Shown here: in pieces, positions 43,619 through 52,294 of the stretch | Position numbering within the stretch: the stretch's first letter is position 1 | How the letters are laid out: every line of letters begins with the position of its first letter | Assembly (NCBI GenBank): GCA_963831235.1 | Contig: CAWHPS010000033.1 | Span: 1-64,000 of the forward strand | Reading direction: 5' to 3' | DNA from: CAWHPS01 sp963831235 | GTDB lineage: Bacteria; Fibrobacterota; OXYB2-FULL-49-7; JAEUSG01 | DNA length: 64,000 nt | Notes under the pieces: generated by a model | Database searches by the model: none | The model's input: only the letters and a program-made list of their open reading frames with translations | Told to the model about the DNA's origin: nothing | Program-made: the position numbers and the translations under genes

Positions 43619-45271
43619 ATGAATAACACATACGAAAAACGATCACATATGCTATCCACCCTCTCAAAAGGAGTGGACATTCTTGTTGTCGGCGGTGGAA
43701 TAAACGGGGCAGGGATTTTCCGTGATGCTGCAATGCGGGGCCTTTCCATTGGCCTAATTGAAATGAATGACTTTGGTTCAGGAACAAGTTCCCGCTCATC
43801 AAAACTTATTCACGGGGGTGTCCGATATCTTGAGAACATGGATTTCGGTCTTGTTATGGAATCATCCATGGAACGTACCCTCCTTATGAAATTGATACCG
43901 GACTTGGTCAAACCCTCACCCTTCATCCTTCCGGTATATAACGACAGCCCTCACGGCCTTTTCGTAATGGACTTTGGATTGTGGCTTTACGATGCACTCG
44001 CATTTTTCAGAAACTTCAGGCTACATAAAAAACTCAGTAAAAATGAAACCATAAAGAACCTGCCTGAACTCAAACAAAACGGATTAAAGGGGAGCGTTCT
44101 ATACTATGACTGCCGAGTTAATGATGCGAGACTGGTTATAAACAATATAATGTCAGGCATTTCAAATAACGGCCTTGCCATGAATTACTGCGAAGCAGTT
44201 GAAATTGGAAAAAAAGACGGCAGCATAAGCAGTGTGATTGCAAAAGATCGTTTAAATGGGCAATCGTTCCAGATACCCTGCAAAGTCATTATATCAGCAA
44301 CCGGACCATGGACAAACAGCTTTTATCATAAAGTCGAAGGAATTGAAAAGAATATTCTAAGACTCACCAAAGGCATACATCTTGTTTTTCCTGAAAAACG
44401 CTTTAAGACCGAAACCTCGGTTGTAATTACTTCCAAAGACGACCGAAGGATTGCTTTCATCATTCCATGGGAAGAGTTTACTTTGGTAGGTACTACTGAT
44501 ACTGATTTTAATGGTGACTTGGATGGTGTTTATTCTGACAAATCGGATGTTGAGTACCTTTTGAAACTGGTAAATGAATATTTTCCAGGGTTATCGCTAA
44601 AACCATGCGACGCTATCAGCGCCTTTGCCGGACTGCGGCCATTGGTATTGTCGGGCGGCAGTGCTTCTTCTGTAAGCAGAAAGGATAAAATAATAAAGTC
44701 AAGTTCCGGAATCTTTTTTATAGGCGGAGGCAAGCTTACAACTTATAGACACATCTCTGAAAAAGCCGTTGATCATGCCTTGAAGGAGTTGCCACTTAAA
44801 ACACGCCAAAAGTCAGGGCGCTGTTTAACAGCAAAGCTGCCGCTTATTGACAAACCTGTTCTGAAAAACAGTAACACTGGAGACTCGCTCAATGATAATC
44901 TTCTTTCACCTGACATTATCGAATACCTTATAGCACGTTATGGCAAAGGAGCATCAGAAGTCATTTTGATTGCAAAAGAAGATCCAGAGCTTTCAAGACG
45001 TATTGCTCCCGGACTTCCTTTTATATTCGCGGAAATTCCCTATGGGGTAAAAAACGAGATGCTTCTGACACTTACTGATTTTTTCCGTTTACGTACGGAA
45101 ATTTATCTTAAGACACCAGACAACGGCCTGGCCGTGATTGATCAGGCAATGAAAATACTTGCAAAAGAAATCAATCTATCCGATGAAGCAGCTCAAATTC
45201 AGGTCAATTCCTATAAATCATATCTTAAACTGAACCTCGGATGCATTGGTAAATGTTCAGATTCAAATTAA
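43619..45271 (+). CDS. glpD: Glycerol-3-phosphate dehydrogenase (FAD-dependent), GlpD-like
   Basis: Oxidises glycerol 3-phosphate to dihydroxyacetone phosphate, passing electrons to the quinone pool at the inner membrane. The 550-aa chain has the FAD-binding start DILVVGGGINGAGIFRDAAM, the GlpD signature SGTSSRSSKLIHGGVRYLE, IPWEEFTLVGTTDTDF, FAGLRPLVL and the C-terminal GGGKLTTYRHISEKA. The start may instead be ATG 43649. It overlaps the next gene by 19 bases. An intact catalytic core suggests an active enzyme. Confidence 0.93.
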   Translation: MNNTYEKRSHMLSTLSKGVDILVVGGGINGAGIFRDAAMRGLSIGLIEMNDFGSGTSSRSSKLIHGGVRYLENMDFGLVMESSMERTLLMKLIPDLVKPSPFILPVYNDSPHGLFVMDFGLWLYDALAFFRNFRLHKKLSKNETIKNLPELKQNGLKGSVLYYDCRVNDARLVINNIMSGISNNGLAMNYCEAVEIGKKDGSISSVIAKDRLNGQSFQIPCKVIISATGPWTNSFYHKVEGIEKNILRLTKGIHLVFPEKRFKTETSVVITSKDDRRIAFIIPWEEFTLVGTTDTDFNGDLDGVYSDKSDVEYLLKLVNEYFPGLSLKPCDAISAFAGLRPLVLSGGSASSVSRKDKIIKSSSGIFFIGGGKLTTYRHISEKAVDHALKELPLKTRQKSGRCLTAKLPLIDKPVLKNSNTGDSLNDNLLSPDIIEYLIARYGKGASEVILIAKEDPELSRRIAPGLPFIFAEIPYGVKNEMLLTLTDFFRLRTEIYLKTPDNGLAVIDQAMKILAKEINLSDEAAQIQVNSYKSYLKLNLGCIGKCSDSN

Positions 45272-46743
45272 CGGATACGTTCAATCATTCCTCTCCAGCA
45301 TTACGCAGCCGAATATTCCTGGCGCTGTCAGCTGCATTTGTAATAATATCAAGACTGCTTACCATAAGCGGAAACCTTACAACCCCTGAAAGTGTGAATT
45401 TTGCATTCGCGCTCCATAATTATGACATAGCATCACAATCCCCTCCATTACCGGGCTTTCCGGTTTACATCTTTCTTGCCAGAATCTTCCTTTTCTTCGG
45501 GATGTCTGATGCGGTGTCGCTTGTATTGCCAGGAATTCTTTCAATGGCATTCAGTGTTTACCCTTTATATAATCTGGTCAAGCGCCTCCACGGTGAAGAT
45601 GATGCAAAACTTGCTGTTCTTCTTTACATAGTAAATCCTGGACTTTGGATTATTTCTCTTCGCCCATCATATTCGGCGCTTGTGCTGTTTCCTTTCCTTC
45701 TTGCCTTGCGAATGTTCCTTCGCATAGTATTGCTAAAGCCCCATCTCAGGCACCAGACCCGCTTCCTTTCATTCTACACAGGTACTATTGCGCTGGGAAT
45801 ACTGTGCGGCATCACCCTTGATTCCCTTTCTCTTTTCATCCCTCTTTTGCTTTTTACATTCTATGGACTCATCAAGCTCAAGCGGACACGCATAATGGTT
45901 GAAATGGTTAACGGTATTATTGTCGGGATCTGTTTATGGGCCATACCATTCTTTTTTACAGTATCCATTGCTGACATAATTTCCCACTTGGATTCGGGTG
46001 AGATTGTTTATGCTTCAGCCGCCCCTTCAATGCTCAGTCTTGTTGGAAAGGTAAAGCTTTTTTTATGGGATATCTTTGCCTTCGGCTTCATGGACAAAAT
46101 CCCTTTATGGGCCGCTCCTGCACCTGTTTTAATGCTGATATTGGCTTTTTATCTGGCTGTGCGTCACATGCGGTTTGAATATAAATATTTTTTCCTTCTG
46201 ACATTTTTTATTCCCTATGTCCTTTTAATACTTTTCTACAGAAATCTTTATATGCCTGGTAATCTTGTTTTTCTTATACCAATGGTCATTGTTTTCATTT
46301 CAGCCGGTCTTGCAACCCTCGGAAAAAAAGCATTTTATATTGTCTCCTCTATTCTTGTTCTTGTTTCGCTGATTTTCGGGTGTCATAGAGCGCTTATTTA
46401 CAAGAATTCATCATCACCACAGGTGCAATTGGCAGACCGGATAAAGGAGATTGACAATCCAGATAAAGCAGTCTTGTTCGGAGGCGGAACAGTAAGGGTA
46501 CTTCGTTACTATGCAGGCGATATGCGCTGTTACGGTATAGCTTCAATCAGTGAGCTCAAAAGACCATTCAATAAAAAAGTAATGAAAGACAAATCTGTTT
46601 ATTTGATCTCTGACATAAACGATATCAAAGAATTGGATGGGACATTGTCATTAATTGGAGTCTTCCCCCCTGCGCCTTATATTTTCGGTAAAAGCGACAC
46701 GCTGAAGCTTTATACCTATTCGCCCCCTGAAGAATCCCCCTGA
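45253..46743 (+). CDS. GT-C type membrane protein, O-mannosyltransferase/DUF2723-like
   Basis: A 496-aa integral membrane protein with about ten hydrophobic segments. FALHNYDIASQSPPLPGFPV and YIFLARIF near residue 55 fit the first-loop D-x-x-S-P-P-PG motif of DUF2723/GT39-like glycosyltransferases, whose Asp is catalytic. Such enzymes use lipid-linked sugars on the periplasmic face. The C-terminal 100 residues are soluble (LFGGGTVRVLRYYAGDMR). It begins within the last 19 bases of the glpD-like gene, implying coupled translation. The sugar and acceptor are unknown. Confidence 0.8.
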   Translation: MFRFKLTDTFNHSSPALRSRIFLALSAAFVIISRLLTISGNLTTPESVNFAFALHNYDIASQSPPLPGFPVYIFLARIFLFFGMSDAVSLVLPGILSMAFSVYPLYNLVKRLHGEDDAKLAVLLYIVNPGLWIISLRPSYSALVLFPFLLALRMFLRIVLLKPHLRHQTRFLSFYTGTIALGILCGITLDSLSLFIPLLLFTFYGLIKLKRTRIMVEMVNGIIVGICLWAIPFFFTVSIADIISHLDSGEIVYASAAPSMLSLVGKVKLFLWDIFAFGFMDKIPLWAAPAPVLMLILAFYLAVRHMRFEYKYFFLLTFFIPYVLLILFYRNLYMPGNLVFLIPMVIVFISAGLATLGKKAFYIVSSILVLVSLIFGCHRALIYKNSSSPQVQLADRIKEIDNPDKAVLFGGGTVRVLRYYAGDMRCYGIASISELKRPFNKKVMKDKSVYLISDINDIKELDGTLSLIGVFPPAPYIFGKSDTLKLYTYSPPEESP

Positions 46744-47279
46744 ACTTGCCTAAGTTGGGTTTTATAAATAGACCTGATTTTAAGAAGTATATCATGATAT
46801 GGCTTGCTCGCATAGTCACGGTATGTCCATGGAAAAGCCTGGTAACATCCAGCTTTGTAATACAAGGTCACTTCTTCGTAAATATTGTCTCTTATGTAAA
46901 TACGGCAAAAATTATCTTTTGTCGAGGCTAAAAAAAGCTGACCAAGTGTCATGTATCCAGGATCCATATTCATTGACCTTTTCCCATTGTTCTTGAAATC
47001 CTGTTCAAGTGAGATGCTCTTATGCTTGATATCAGGCAAGCGTGTCCTATCACCCAATTCTTTAAACGATATTATGTAGCGAACAAGACCATCTCCCATT
47101 TCCGGATTGTAATATGTTGAATAGCTGCAGAAATCTATTGGTTCACTCTTAAAATCAATTTGCCCAAAAACTTTTTCAATAGCGGGAAGAGAGTCTTCAA
47201 GCTTAATACTTTTTGAAAGAATAAGACCTGATATGAATTTTACCAGCTGAATGTTTTTTGGAACCCCGCCCATTTGCAT
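46716..47279 (-). CDS. DUF4416 family protein
   Basis: A 187-aa protein matching DUF4416: AIEKVFGQIDFKSEPIDF, YYNPEMGDGLVRYIISF, NMDPGYMTLGQLFLASTKDN, and IYEEVTLYYKAGCYQAFPWT. The family is widespread but of unknown function. It is convergent with the GT-C gene and overlaps its 3' end by 28 bases, so both 3' ends are coding on both strands; the DUF4416 motifs end well before the overlap. Cytosolic, no signal peptide. Confidence 0.88.
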   Translation of the reverse strand: MQMGGVPKNIQLVKFISGLILSKSIKLEDSLPAIEKVFGQIDFKSEPIDFCSYSTYYNPEMGDGLVRYIISFKELGDRTRLPDIKHKSISLEQDFKNNGKRSMNMDPGYMTLGQLFLASTKDNFCRIYIRDNIYEEVTLYYKAGCYQAFPWTYRDYASKPYHDILLKIRSIYKTQLRQVQGDSSGGE

Positions 47280-47397
47280 AAGATAAAAAAAAAGACCTGA
47301 ATAAAGCGATTGCCATCAAAGACAGTGCATAATCTATTTTAGGGGAGAGTTGAGAGTTATAAAGTTAAAAGTTGAAAGCTTAGAATCGGAGAACCCA

Positions 47398-48453
47398 ATG
47401 AACACCCTTTCTCTTCTGAACAAGCTGATTCGCATACCTTCTGTAACAGGCGATAAGGACATTGTAAACGAGTGCAGTGACTTTATTGCACATTATTTAA
47501 AAGACCATGGCCTTTATGTCAGGGTTGAGAAGATATCAGGTTATTCAACAGTATATGCCGCAACAGTGCCGTCTAAAAAATGTGAAATCCTGCTTAATGC
47601 CCATATTGATGTTGTACCTGCTGAAAAACCACAGTTTATTCCTATAATGAAAGGTGACAGGCTCTATGCGAGAGGTGCGGATGACTGCAAAGGTCATGTT
47701 GTTGTCATAATGAACCTTCTCTGCCGCCTCAAGGGAAAGGCAAGTGTTGGAGCCATTTTTACCACTGATGAGGAAACCGGTGGATTGACATCAGCCTATA
47801 TGGCAAGAAAAGGCTATTCAGGAAAATTCACCATGGTCCTGGACGGAAACTTTGACCGGGTGCTGGTGGCACAGAAAGGAATTCTTTCCTTACTTTTAAC
47901 GGCCAAAGGCAAATCGTGTCATGCTTCTACGCCTTGGAGGGGTGACAACCCTATTGATAATCTGATTGCGGGCTATCTTAAGATTAAGAAATTATTTCCG
48001 TCTGTATCTGAAAAGAAATCCTGGCGCAATACCGCAGCAGCCACAATTATCAGGGGCGGCACTGTTACCAATCAGGTTCCTGATAAAGCTGAAATGACAC
48101 TGAATATCCGTTTTGTCGGCAATACCGACCCTCAGCAGCTTGCTGCTAAAATCCGGGCTGTTTCCGGTCTGAACGTAAAAATTGAAATCATCTCTCCATT
48201 TGTTTCCGTTTCGGAAAAAAATCCCCGCATACAGGCACTTCTCCGCTGTCTGAAAAAACGTATGAATCCTGGTATCAAGATTGGCCGGATGAATGGCGCC
48301 ACAGACATGCGGCATTTTCTTAAGAGCGAAGCCATAGCGGTTCTGGGGCTCAAAGGTCATGGCGCACATTCCGTTGATGAATGGCTTAAGCTTTCTTCCA
48401 TTCCCAAACTTGAAAATGCGCTTTACGAATTTATTTTAGGCCTTCAAGATTAG
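47398..48453 (+). CDS. M20 family metallopeptidase (ArgE/DapE-like)
   Basis: A 351-aa zinc hydrolase from ATG 47398 (GGAGAA upstream). The M20 metal and catalytic residues are seen in LLNAHIDVVPAE (HxD), RGADDCKGHVV (bridging Asp), FTTDEETGG (catalytic and metal Glu), MVLDGNFD, and the C-terminal GHGAHSVDEWLKL (His). The central dimerisation insert is present (GKSCHASTPWRGDNP). Relatives deacylate N-acetylornithine or succinyl-diaminopimelate; the exact substrate is not clear, and the lack of arg or dap neighbours leaves it open. Confidence 0.9.
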   Translation: MNTLSLLNKLIRIPSVTGDKDIVNECSDFIAHYLKDHGLYVRVEKISGYSTVYAATVPSKKCEILLNAHIDVVPAEKPQFIPIMKGDRLYARGADDCKGHVVVIMNLLCRLKGKASVGAIFTTDEETGGLTSAYMARKGYSGKFTMVLDGNFDRVLVAQKGILSLLLTAKGKSCHASTPWRGDNPIDNLIAGYLKIKKLFPSVSEKKSWRNTAAATIIRGGTVTNQVPDKAEMTLNIRFVGNTDPQQLAAKIRAVSGLNVKIEIISPFVSVSEKNPRIQALLRCLKKRMNPGIKIGRMNGATDMRHFLKSEAIAVLGLKGHGAHSVDEWLKLSSIPKLENALYEFILGLQD

Positions 48454-48728
48454 CGAAGAGCCAATTCCCTGTGAATTCTGTCATACAGGAACTGCTTTAA
48501 AAGAGATTGATAAGGAACATCACGTTTATGGGCCAGGTTTTTGAGGTCGTTTAGCACACCTGAAGGAAGCCTCAGCGAAATGGTTTCAGTGGATGGTTTT
48601 AGGTTGGGGAAACGTGCCCGCCTGGCCTTGGTAAGATCAAGATATTCTGTTGCATCATGAGTTGCCCAGAATTCCCTTTCTTCATCCTCGTTTTTGAAAC
48701 GGGGTACACAATTACGGGTGGTCTTCAT
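48450..48728 (-). CDS. brnA: BrnA-type antitoxin (CopG-like)
   Basis: A 92-aa protein from ATG 48728 (an in-frame ATG at 48764 lies deeper in the toxin gene). FKNEDEEREFWATHDATEYL is the toxin-binding N-terminal motif of CopG/BrnA-like antitoxins, and ETISLRLPSGVLNDLKNLAH with KRDVPYQSLLKQFLYDRI is a ribbon-helix-helix DNA-binding domain. It should neutralise the BrnT encoded just upstream and repress the operon. It overlaps the toxin gene by 17 bases. Confidence 0.88.
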   Translation of the reverse strand: MKTTRNCVPRFKNEDEEREFWATHDATEYLDLTKARRARFPNLKPSTETISLRLPSGVLNDLKNLAHKRDVPYQSLLKQFLYDRIHRELALR

Positions 48729-49026
48729 AAAACCGCCTTTCTTTTCGGGACATGTCTCGCGCACTGATGATGCGGATATGACGATGCCGGACTATATATA
48801 CGATAAACAACTTCCTGCCGGAATCAGTGATTCCAAAAGCAGCATACCTTTTTTCGCCTGCCGGGTAGCAGGAAGGATCACATTCCTGTACCAAAGGACT
48901 ATTCAGCAACACCTGTTCCGCTTCGACACTGGTTACATTATGCTTAATCAGGTTCTTGTCTTTATTGCCGCCATCCCACTGGAACTCAACCGGCTGAGGA
49001 AAATCATCCTGTGGAAGCATCGTCAT
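48712..49026 (-). CDS. brnT: BrnT-type ribonuclease toxin
   Basis: A 104-aa BrnT toxin: VEFQWDGGNKDKNLIKHNVT is the family signature (F-WD--K---N--KH), with EKRYAAFGITDSGRKLFIVY, then RIISARDMSRKERRFYED, supplying the usual R and E residues. BrnT is a RelE-fold ribosome-independent RNase. The toxin gene lies first, then the antitoxin, the normal BrnTA order. A palindrome touches its start codon. Confidence 0.92.
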   Translation of the reverse strand: MTMLPQDDFPQPVEFQWDGGNKDKNLIKHNVTSVEAEQVLLNSPLVQECDPSCYPAGEKRYAAFGITDSGRKLFIVYIVRHRHIRIISARDMSRKERRFYEDHP

Positions 49027-49047
49027 TGTATATGAAATATATATACA
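49027..49047 (-). promoter_or_regulatory. Palindrome at the brnTA start
   Basis: TGTATAT (49027-49033) and ATATACA (49041-49047) form a 7-bp inverted repeat directly before the BrnT start codon. A BrnA or BrnTA binding site for autorepression is the natural reading. Confidence 0.5.
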
Positions 49048-49154
49048 TTAAATCCAATAATCAAGCATTACCTTTTAATCGGGGGCATGACAGCTAATGC
49101 GAGTGATTCTTAATCTTCGCTACTGGTTTCAATTAAAAATCCCAATCAGAAAAA

Positions 49155-49299
49155 CCCGCCGCACTGAGGCGGCGGGACTGTCAGGTATTTTGTTTTTATC
49201 CCCGAGCCAGAGACGGCTCGGGAAAAAGCGGGGCCGTCTCTGGCCCCGCTCGCTAAAAAATAATCCCCAAATCCAGTCCCGCCGCCTCTGTGCGGCGGG
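49155..49299. repeat. BIME-like array of four GC-rich hairpins
   Basis: Outer 26-base arms (49155-49180 and 49274-49299) are inverted copies with one mismatch, and each is itself a hairpin CCCGCCGC/GCGGCGGG. Inside lie CCCGAGCC-AGAGAC-GGCTCGGG (49201-49222) and GCGGGGCC-GTCTCT-GGCCCCGC (49228-49249). The loops AGAGAC and GTCTCT are complementary, and the stems differ by paired changes. It is intergenic upstream of module B, not at the end of a gene, which speaks against a plain terminator. Confidence 0.75.
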
Positions 49300-49432
49300 C
49301 AAAGAAATACATTAGCAGTAATGAACCCCTTATAATCCAGATATCGTTTTCCTATAATAGCCTTATTATACAATTTAAATTTATTTCAATAAATCTTTAT
49401 CATAGTACAATATCCTTTAGAGTCATATCAAT

Positions 49433-49496
49433 CGTTTCCCAGAGGAAACGTTATTTTAAATTATGTGTTGCCAAAAACGGTTTTTATGCCTATATT
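49433..49496 (+). promoter_or_regulatory. Module B promoter with upstream palindrome
   Basis: -35 TTGCCA (49468-49473) and -10 TATATT (49491-49496) are 17 bases apart. A palindrome CGTTTCC-CAGA-GGAAACG (49433-49450) lies 17 bases upstream of the -35, the same spacing as in module A, though the palindrome sequence differs. Confidence 0.6.
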
Positions 49497-49528
49497 ATTT
49501 ATAATGAAAACAGTGAAAGGAAATACAA

Positions 49529-50395
49529 ATGAATCCGAACCTTTTTGATTACACGGACTACAAAAAGTATCTGGCCGACATGTATGAGGCAAAGAAAAGC
49601 GAGAACAAGGGCTTTTCTTACAACAGCCTTTCCCTGCGTGCCGGATTCAAGAACAAAGGCTTTATATATAATGTAATACATGGAGACAAGCACCTGTCCA
49701 AAGAGAGCGCGGTCAGGCTCTCACGTGCTCTTAACCATGACAGACAGGAATCCGATTATTTTGAAAATCTCGTTTGCTTCAACCAGGCGCCGGATTTGAA
49801 GGAACGGAATTACTATTATGAAAGACTATCTTCCATTAAACCCAAAAGGAGAAACATGAACGAAACGTATAAGATACGGCAGGATCAGTATTCATATTAC
49901 GCGGACTGGCGCAACAGCGCAGTCCGTTCGCTTATTGATCTTTATCCATTCAAAGATGATTACAAATGGCTTGCAAAAAGCCTACACCCACAAATCAAAC
50001 CGCGCGAGGCTAAAAAGTCTGTTCAGCTTTTGGAAAAGCTGGGGCTTATTATAAAAGGAAAGGATGGCTTCTGGCATGTCAGTGAAAAGCACATTACCAC
50101 AGGCAAGGAGATTACCGGCCTTGCAGTCCAGAATTTCCACCAGGCTTCAGCCAAACTCGCCGCAGAAGCCCTGGCCACGCTGCCAAAGGATAAAAGGAAT
50201 TTTTCCGGGCTTACACTCGGCATTTCCAAAGCCACTTACGACAAAATCTGCAGTGAAATAGCACAGGTTCGCGCTAAAATTGTCGAATGGGCTGACGCTG
50301 ATTCCACTGCGGACAGGGTCTATCAAATGAATTTCCAACTTTTCCCGGTTTCAAACCCGGACAATAACCTTAACAAATCAAAACAGGAGGCGTAA
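49529..50395 (+). CDS. TIGR02147 (DUF4423) family putative transcriptional regulator, module B
   Basis: A 288-aa paralogue of the protein at 18276: LFDYTDYKKYLADMYEAKKS, the HTH-like LSLRAGFKNKGFIYNVIHGD, KHLSKESAVRLSRAL, YYADWRNSAVRSLIDLYPF, ITGLAVQNFHQASAKLAAEA and FSGLTLGISKATYDKI. The N-terminus and middle look DNA-binding; no member function is established. AAAGGA precedes the ATG. The lipoprotein gene starts one base after its stop, so the two are coupled as in modules A and C. Confidence 0.88.
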   Translation: MNPNLFDYTDYKKYLADMYEAKKSENKGFSYNSLSLRAGFKNKGFIYNVIHGDKHLSKESAVRLSRALNHDRQESDYFENLVCFNQAPDLKERNYYYERLSSIKPKRRNMNETYKIRQDQYSYYADWRNSAVRSLIDLYPFKDDYKWLAKSLHPQIKPREAKKSVQLLEKLGLIIKGKDGFWHVSEKHITTGKEITGLAVQNFHQASAKLAAEALATLPKDKRNFSGLTLGISKATYDKICSEIAQVRAKIVEWADADSTADRVYQMNFQLFPVSNPDNNLNKSKQEA

Positions 50396-50396
50396 C

Positions 50397-52127
50397 ATGA
50401 AAACAATCAGAAAAATTCTAAACTTATTTATTTTGTCAATACTTGGGGGCCTATTGCCCCACTGCGCCAATGACAAAATAGCAGGAAACACATCCGAAAC
50501 CGATAATGCAGCTGTACATGGAGTACTTTACAGGGAGGATGGGCAACTTGCAAAAAATGCTGAAGTAAAACTTATTACAGTTGACCATCGGCCCGGCCCA
50601 AACCTGGCCAAATCCGCAACTGTTGTAACCACTGTTTATACGAATGAACAAGGTGTTTATGCATTTAATTCTTATCTGTCAGGTTTTTATAATATAATTT
50701 GCAAAGACAATGGAGAGGCTGTTTTTATTGACTCAGTTTATCTGAAACGTAATGATGTGACCAAGGTGGATAAATATACACTTAGAAACCCTGGTTCCCT
50801 GCATGGTGTTGTAAGACTGCAGCCAGGTGATGATAACCGAAGCGTTTTGATTATTCTTTTCGGTACTGATATTTTCACAACACCAGTTGATACTACCGGT
50901 AAATTTGATTTATCGTCCATTCCGGATGGCAGGTACAATGCCAGGATTTTTACACTAAATACTGCCGGCACTTACGAGCCGCTTGATACGGTGTTTGTAA
51001 TCCGTTCAGGACAAATGGATACCCTTCAAGCGCCAATCTACCCCAAACTTACCAGCATCCCTGTTGTTACAGGGCTTCATATTGAATGGGATTCGGTCAG
51101 GGAGGTTGCCAGTCTGACATGGAACAAATCAACATCACCTGTTGTTAAAGGGTACAACGTTTATCGTATGCACCAGGATTCTAATTATACCCCCTTAAGT
51201 ACTCAAGTTCTCACGGATACATCTTATCAGGATGGGCTGTCAAACGTACTAATTCCGGATAAAAAGTACTATTATAAGGTTGTAGCCGTCGACGCAGACG
51301 TAAATCAAGGGGCCATGAGCAATGAGGTGAGTGTGTTGGTGACGCAGGCGTATAAGTCCACATTACTATCTGGGATAAACGGTTGGCCTTTCCTAATGAA
51401 CAATTTAGGATATTGTTTTGTTAAAGACACAAATAATAATGTGAAGGTTTACGATCCTGGTTTTTCACTAGTTAAGGAATTCAATATTCAATTATATATT
51501 AAAAAGGCTGGTTTAATATTTGTTGATAATAGTGGAAACACATATTATGGAACGAATTATGGTTATAATTTAGACAGTACCATAATCGTAAAAATTGATT
51601 TCTCAGGCAATTTTGTCGACTCGATTAGAATAAACAAAGGATTGGATTTGCTTAACATAAAGTTTCGTAATGATACAATATTTTATAAGATAGATAATAG
51701 CGACAAAACTGCCTTTGCATCATTAATAACAGGAATTGAGTTGGGTTCTTTCAATAATCCACCATATTCTATGGGTGGTCGCAGTTATCCTTCATGGCTA
51801 TGCGCAGCAGAAGATAACGGTAATCTCGCCTTTAGTGGATCAGGTACCCTTATTTCAACTGATCTACAAGGAAATATACAGAATGATATTATATTTTCTT
51901 TACCATCAGACCCTATCGCTATATCGGGTGACACCATTCTCACATCTTCTTATTATCATTTAGTCATTCCAGACGGTTTTGTTTTAGCTGGCTTTAAGAC
52001 TGATGGAACACTTCTGTTCAAATACGTTATTATGAGTCGTGAATACGGTGTATATAAAGCTTACGTGCATGATGGAAAAATGACGGTTGTGTTATTTGGT
52101 CCATCCGTAATAAGGATTGCTCGCTGA
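50397..52127 (+). CDS. Lipoprotein with regulatory-like and fibronectin III domains (module B)
   Basis: A 576-aa lipoprotein. The signal ends LGGLLPHC (Cys23). Carboxypeptidase-regulatory-like segments follow (HGVLYREDGQLAKNAEVKLI with YTNEQGVYAFNSYLSGFYN, then HGVVRLQPGDDNRSVLIILF and GKFDLSSIPDGRYNARI). A fibronectin III-type domain lies at about 215-315 (VTGLHIEWDSVREVASLTWN, GYNVYRMHQDSNYTPLS, YYYKVVAVDADVNQGAMSNE). The C-terminal 250 residues are beta-rich. The ATG at 50397 follows CAGGAGGCG. It is probably on the outer membrane. The role is unknown, but the pairing with TIGR02147 recurs three times. Confidence 0.85.
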   Translation: MKTIRKILNLFILSILGGLLPHCANDKIAGNTSETDNAAVHGVLYREDGQLAKNAEVKLITVDHRPGPNLAKSATVVTTVYTNEQGVYAFNSYLSGFYNIICKDNGEAVFIDSVYLKRNDVTKVDKYTLRNPGSLHGVVRLQPGDDNRSVLIILFGTDIFTTPVDTTGKFDLSSIPDGRYNARIFTLNTAGTYEPLDTVFVIRSGQMDTLQAPIYPKLTSIPVVTGLHIEWDSVREVASLTWNKSTSPVVKGYNVYRMHQDSNYTPLSTQVLTDTSYQDGLSNVLIPDKKYYYKVVAVDADVNQGAMSNEVSVLVTQAYKSTLLSGINGWPFLMNNLGYCFVKDTNNNVKVYDPGFSLVKEFNIQLYIKKAGLIFVDNSGNTYYGTNYGYNLDSTIIVKIDFSGNFVDSIRINKGLDLLNIKFRNDTIFYKIDNSDKTAFASLITGIELGSFNNPPYSMGGRSYPSWLCAAEDNGNLAFSGSGTLISTDLQGNIQNDIIFSLPSDPIAISGDTILTSSYYHLVIPDGFVLAGFKTDGTLLFKYVIMSREYGVYKAYVHDGKMTVVLFGPSVIRIAR

Positions 52128-52200
52128 GAAGTCTGAGAACATTCACCGGGTGCCGGAGGGATAAGCCCTTCCGGCGCCAGGTTCTTTAACAAGGATTTGC
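52120..52200 (+). terminator. Shared 3' element, copy 1 (terminator hairpin)
   Basis: The hairpin CCGGGTGCCGGAGGG / CCCTTCCGGCGCCAGG (about 52146-52182) is followed by TTCTTTAACAAGG. Together with its flanks it resembles the elements after 54988 and after 57388. It ends module B's regulator-lipoprotein unit before the propeller gene. Confidence 0.7.
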
Positions 52201-52294
52201 TATGCTTACAAAAATAGAGTCCTATTCGAAGTAGAAGGGATTAGATTTGCCTTTTTTGAAAGCAAACATTAACAATCAAAATAGGAGCAATAAA

